A DNA stretch of 9,373 nucleotides from Flemingiibacterium sp045534235 (GTDB lineage Bacteria > Bacillota > Clostridia > Oscillospirales > CAG-272): the NCBI GenBank assembly GCA_045534235.1, contig JAZSJI010000167.1, positions 1 to 9,373 of the forward strand, written 5' to 3'. The notes below the pieces were generated by a model. The model had not been told where the DNA came from, did no database searches, and saw only the letters and a program-made list of their open reading frames with translations. Numbering within the stretch: the first letter of the stretch is position 1; the number at the start of each line of letters is the position of its first letter. Both the position numbers and the translations under genes were made by a program. Below, one piece after another: positions 6,392 to 9,373 of this stretch.

Positions 6392-7807
6392 TTAGTTCAC
6401 CTGTTCAATTTTGATCATATTTGAGTTGCCTGACTTGCCGTTGATCTGACCGCCCGTGAGGACCACGCTGTCGCCTCGCTCGAGCTTGTAGATCTCCTTG
6501 GCACGCTTCATCGCGCTGTAGAACATAACCTCGATCGACGAAAACTCCTCGCACATAACGGGCGTTACACCCCAGCTTAAGTTAAGCTTGCGCCAAACCT
6601 TTTCGCTCGTCGTCATACCGAGAATGTCGACGGGGCATCTGAAGCGGCTGACCATTCGTGCCGTCTTGCCGCTTATCGAGTTTACTACAAGCCCCTTCGC
6701 GTCGAGGGCAATAGCCATAGAGCACGCTGAATGAGAGAGCGCGTCGATATTGTTGCGAATCTTGAATTCGGTCGTTCTGAAGCGCTCGCTGTAGTCGATG
6801 GTCGTTTCGGTATATTCCGCGATCTCGACCATATTCTTGACCGCCTTGACGGGGTATTTACCCGATGCGGTTTCGCCCGAGAGCATTATCGCGGACGTGC
6901 CGTCGTAGACGGCATTTGCGACGTCGGAAAGCTCCGCACGTGTCGGGCGCGGATTGTGTATCATCGACTCGAGCATCTCCGTCGCGGTGATTACGCGAAT
7001 ACCGAGAAGTCGGCACTTATTGATGAGGTACTTCTGTATTGCAGGAACTTCGATAAACGGGATCTCAACGCCGAGGTCGCCGCGCGCGATCATAATGCCG
7101 TCCGCAAGCTCGCATATTTCGTCAATGTTGTCAACGCCCGCACGGTTTTCGATCTTCGCGATAATATCAATATTCTCACCGCCGTTTTCGTTGAGGAAAT
7201 TGCGTATATCAGCAACGTCCTTTTTCGTCGATACAAACGACGCCGCAACAAAGTCGATGTCGTTCTTGATACCGAACAGCAGGTCTTCCTTATCCTGCGC
7301 ACTTAAAAATTCGTGCTTCATTAAAATGCCCGGAAAATGCATACTCTTGCGGTCTGAAAGCTCGCCGCCGACTACCACCTTACATATAACGTCGCTTCCA
7401 ACGATTTCGGTTACGTTAAAAATAACGAGTCCGTTGTTGACGGTGATTGTGTCGCCGACAGAAAGGTCGTTCGTAAGGTGCGCGTAGTTTACCGCCACGC
7501 GCTCGTTATTTCCGACAATATCGTCGGTGGTAAACGTGAACGTGTCGCCCTCTTTGAGCGTTATTTTCTTATTTTCGAAGGTTTTAATTCTGTACTCCGG
7601 GCCCTTTGTGTCGAGCATTATTGCGACGGGCAGATCAAGCTCCGCGCGCACCTTTTTTATAGTGTCGATCTTTGTCTGGTGGTCAGCGTGCGTGCCGTGG
7701 GAAAAGTTAAGTCTTGCGACGTTCATTCCCTCGATGCACATCTGCCGCAGTATTGCCTCGTCCTCGCAAGCGGGACCGATCGTGCAGATAAGCTTGGTTT
7801 TTCTCAT
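6392..7807 (-). CDS. pyk: Pyruvate kinase
   Basis: Catalyses phosphoenolpyruvate + ADP to pyruvate + ATP, the last step of glycolysis, in the cytosol. From the ATG at 7807 it has 471 residues, the usual length for a form without the C-terminal PEP-utiliser extension. Visible: KTKLICTIGPA at the N-terminus, VARLNFSHG (Arg32), LDTKGPE (66-71), the active-site segment IIAKIENRAG with Lys218 and Glu220, IMIARGDLGVEIPF (Asp244), ATEMLESM, PTRAELSDVANAVYDGTSAIMLSGETASGKYP, and a C-terminal regulatory domain with VVLTGG. Minor departures: NNGLV where DDGLI is usual, and TATEM where TATQM is usual; neither removes a known catalytic residue. The ATG at 7807 is preferred to the in-frame GTG at 7825 because GGAG lies 8 nt before it. 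It has its own promoter and a palindrome over the -10 box. Confidence 0.97.
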   Translation of the reverse strand: MRKTKLICTIGPACEDEAILRQMCIEGMNVARLNFSHGTHADHQTKIDTIKKVRAELDLPVAIMLDTKGPEYRIKTFENKKITLKEGDTFTFTTDDIVGNNERVAVNYAHLTNDLSVGDTITVNNGLVIFNVTEIVGSDVICKVVVGGELSDRKSMHFPGILMKHEFLSAQDKEDLLFGIKNDIDFVAASFVSTKKDVADIRNFLNENGGENIDIIAKIENRAGVDNIDEICELADGIMIARGDLGVEIPFIEVPAIQKYLINKCRLLGIRVITATEMLESMIHNPRPTRAELSDVANAVYDGTSAIMLSGETASGKYPVKAVKNMVEIAEYTETTIDYSERFRTTEFKIRNNIDALSHSACSMAIALDAKGLVVNSISGKTARMVSRFRCPVDILGMTTSEKVWRKLNLSWGVTPVMCEEFSSIEVMFYSAMKRAKEIYKLERGDSVVLTGGQINGKSGNSNMIKIEQVN

Positions 7808-7848
7808 AAAATCATCTCCGATCACAGGGTTACTGTTCCCTTTTCTTT

Positions 7849-7874
7849 ATGTAAATATTCTACCATATTTACAT
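7849..7874. promoter_or_regulatory. Operator-like palindrome over the pyk -10 box
   Basis: Perfect 10-bp arms ATGTAAATAT (7849-7858) and ATATTTACAT (7865-7874) are separated by 6 bp. The repeat covers the -10 box and the predicted start point, a position where a bound protein would block transcription. The half-site does not match the CcpA cre, Rex or GlnR/TnrA patterns known to me, so the binding protein is not identified. Confidence 0.55.
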
Positions 7875-7885
7875 TGTTATGTCAA
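7857..7885 (-). promoter_or_regulatory. Sigma-A promoter of pyk
   Basis: On the minus strand TTGACA (7885-7880), a 17-bp spacer, then TAGAAT (7862-7857). The predicted start is near 7850, leaving a leader of about 43 nt. It lies directly after the purH terminator, so pyk is its own transcription unit. Confidence 0.8.
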
Positions 7886-7900
7886 GATGTCGCATAAAAT

Positions 7901-7931
7901 AAAAATCCGCAAGGGCGTTTGCCCTTGCGGA
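7901..7931 (-). terminator. Rho-independent terminator of purH
   Basis: An 11-bp perfect GC-rich stem (7906-7916 with 7921-7931) with a 4-nt loop is followed on the minus strand by TTTTTATTTTA. It starts 7 bp after the purH stop codon and ends before the pyk promoter. Confidence 0.9.
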
Positions 7932-7938
7932 AAAGTTA

Positions 7939-9373
7939 TTAGTGCTTGAAGTGACGCTGACCGGTGAATACCATTGCGATGCCGTACTTATTTGCTGCAT
8001 CAATGGATTCCTGATCCTTGATGGATCCGCCGGGCTGAATGATAGCGGTGATGCCTGCCTTGTGAGCTGCTTCAACGCAGTCCGGGAACGGGAAGAATGC
8101 ATCGGACGCCATTACGGAGCCTGCCGCGCGGTTCTTCTCTGCACCGTCGAGATCGTTAGCATAGCGAATAGCAAGCTCGAGTGCGGTAATTCTGTTGGTC
8201 TGACCGGGGCCGATACCCGTGGTGATACCGTTCTTCGCGAGAACGATAGCGTTCGACTTGGTGTGCTTTACGACCTTCATAGCAAACTTAAGGTCAGCCA
8301 TTTCAGCCTCAGTGGGCGCTTTCTCGGTAACTACCTTAAGCTCTGCATCATCGTAAAGACCGATGTCGCGCTCCTGAACGAGCAGACCGCCCGCAACGCG
8401 CTTCATATCGAGCATTTCCTTGGTGTTGGGCTTCGAAATCTCGGGGAGCTTGAGAAGACGGATATTCTTCTTCGCCATAAGTATTTCGAGTGCGTCAGCA
8501 TCGAAATCGGGTGCGATAACGATCTCAACGAAGATCTTGTTGATCTCATTTGCAGTTGCAGCGTCAACCTTGCGGTTGCAAGCGATAATACCGCCGAAGA
8601 TGGATACGGGATCCGCGTTGTACGCGTTCATATACGCGCTGTAAATGTCCTTTGCAACGCCGACACCGCAGGGATTTGCGTGCTTAACTGCAACAACGCA
8701 GGGTTCGTCAAACTCCTTGAGGCACTCAAGCGCGCCGTTGGTGTCGTTGATGTTGTTGTAGGAAAGCTCCTTGCCGTGAAGCTGCTCTGCCGCTGCAAGA
8801 GTACCGCCGAACTCGTTGCCGATCTCCTTGTAGAATGCGGCAGTCTGACCGGGATTCTCGCCGTAGCGCATATCCTGAACCTTCTCGTATGTAAGCGAGA
8901 GCTTCTCGGGGAATATGGGCATACCGGTCTGTATGCGAAGATACGACTGAATAAGAGTATCGTAAGCCGCGGTGTGGTTGAACACCTTATAAGCAAGCTT
9001 AAGGTTAGTATCAACGCTTACCTTGCCGTTTGCCTTGAGTTCGTCGATAACGGTAGCGTAGTCCGCAGGATCTACAATAACGGAAACGTCCTGATAGTTC
9101 TTTGCAGCCGCACGAAGCATTGTAGGACCGCCGATGTCGATGTGCTCGATAGCGTCCTCACGGGTAACGCCGGGCTTCATAATGGTATCCTTGAACGCGT
9201 AGAGGTTGATTGCAACGATGTCGATAGGAGTAACGCCGAGCTTTTCGATCTGTGCCATATGCTCGGGGTTGCTTCTCATTGCGAGGATACCTGCGTGGAT
9301 CATCGGGTGGAGAGTCTTAACACGTCCGTCAAGGCACTCCGGGAAGCCGGTGATGTCGGAAACCTGCGTTACG
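7939..9373 (-). CDS. purH: Bifunctional AICAR transformylase / IMP cyclohydrolase, 5'-truncated by the window
   Basis: Carries out the last two steps of purine synthesis: formylation of AICAR with 10-formyl-tetrahydrofolate, then ring closure to IMP. 477 residues are present of a usual ~510; the reading frame runs off the right edge, so only ~35 N-terminal residues are missing. The IMP cyclohydrolase part shows VSDITGFPECLDGRVKTLHP, VAINLYAF and EHIDIGGPTMLRAAAKN. The transformylase part shows MRYGENPGQ, KELSYNNINDTNGAL, the catalytic KHANPCGVG, DPVSIFGGIIACNR, VVKHTKSNAIV, and the C-terminal ASDAFFPFPDCVEAAHKAG, IIQPGGSIKDQE, MVFTGQRHFKH. One departure is RYGENPGQ where RYGENPHQ is usual. 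The ATG at 9301-9303 is internal, not a start. Nothing suggests damage. Confidence 0.97.
   Translation of the reverse strand, partial: VTQVSDITGFPECLDGRVKTLHPMIHAGILAMRSNPEHMAQIEKLGVTPIDIVAINLYAFKDTIMKPGVTREDAIEHIDIGGPTMLRAAAKNYQDVSVIVDPADYATVIDELKANGKVSVDTNLKLAYKVFNHTAAYDTLIQSYLRIQTGMPIFPEKLSLTYEKVQDMRYGENPGQTAAFYKEIGNEFGGTLAAAEQLHGKELSYNNINDTNGALECLKEFDEPCVVAVKHANPCGVGVAKDIYSAYMNAYNADPVSIFGGIIACNRKVDAATANEINKIFVEIVIAPDFDADALEILMAKKNIRLLKLPEISKPNTKEMLDMKRVAGGLLVQERDIGLYDDAELKVVTEKAPTEAEMADLKFAMKVVKHTKSNAIVLAKNGITTGIGPGQTNRITALELAIRYANDLDGAEKNRAAGSVMASDAFFPFPDCVEAAHKAGITAIIQPGGSIKDQESIDAANKYGIAMVFTGQRHFKH

Noticed and set aside
6731..7487. Long plus-strand open frames of 191 and 177 codons within pyk
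   Set aside because: They are antisense to the active-site region of pyruvate kinase, with arginine-rich unstructured translations and no start signals.
7810..7850. A riboswitch or leader regulator ahead of pyk
   Set aside because: The leader is only about 43 nt and shows no stable nested hairpins; only the promoter palindrome stands out.

Overview
The window looks like chromosome from a strictly anaerobic, spore-forming Firmicute of class Clostridia. The evidence is a sporulation sigma-factor fragment of the SigG/SigF type, a glycyl radical enzyme (a class inactivated by oxygen), consensus sigma-A promoters, AGGAG-type ribosome binding sites, and many hairpin-plus-T-tract terminators. Genus or species cannot be fixed from this alone.

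Layout, left to right. (1) 1-2226, plus strand: the helicase/translocase part and C-terminus of a type I restriction HsdR subunit; its N-terminal nuclease lies outside the window. A hairpin terminator follows (2270-2303). (2) 2304-2523: non-coding, with five short pyrimidine-rich repeats spaced about one helical turn apart, then an oppositely oriented terminator. (3) 2524-2640, minus strand: the last 38 codons of ribosomal protein S9 (rpsI) with no upstream part. (4) About 2670-3167, plus strand: the C-terminal two thirds of a SigG-type sigma factor, also lacking its beginning. The two gene tails lie head to head across about 27 bp of unplaced DNA. This is a rearrangement scar, an integrative-element boundary or an assembly join. 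(5) 3203-5473, minus strand: a dehydratase/lyase-type glycyl radical enzyme. (6) 5581-6357, plus strand: an AraC-family regulator divergent from it, with interleaved promoters in a 107-bp intergenic region. (7) 6392-7807, minus strand: pyruvate kinase, with its own promoter and a palindrome over the -10 box. (8) 7939-9373, minus strand: purH, cut by the right edge.

How the genes fit together. The AraC regulator and the glycyl radical enzyme look like a regulator-target pair: they are divergent, their promoters overlap, and an inverted repeat lies between them. No radical SAM activase, which a glycyl radical enzyme needs, is encoded in the window. pyk and purH are core metabolism and appear to be separate transcription units. 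The hsdR gene is accessory DNA abutting the rpsI/sigG scar. The points most worth following are that scar, the orphan glycyl radical enzyme with its shared promoter, the phased repeat cluster at 2350-2409, and the pyk operator-like palindrome.
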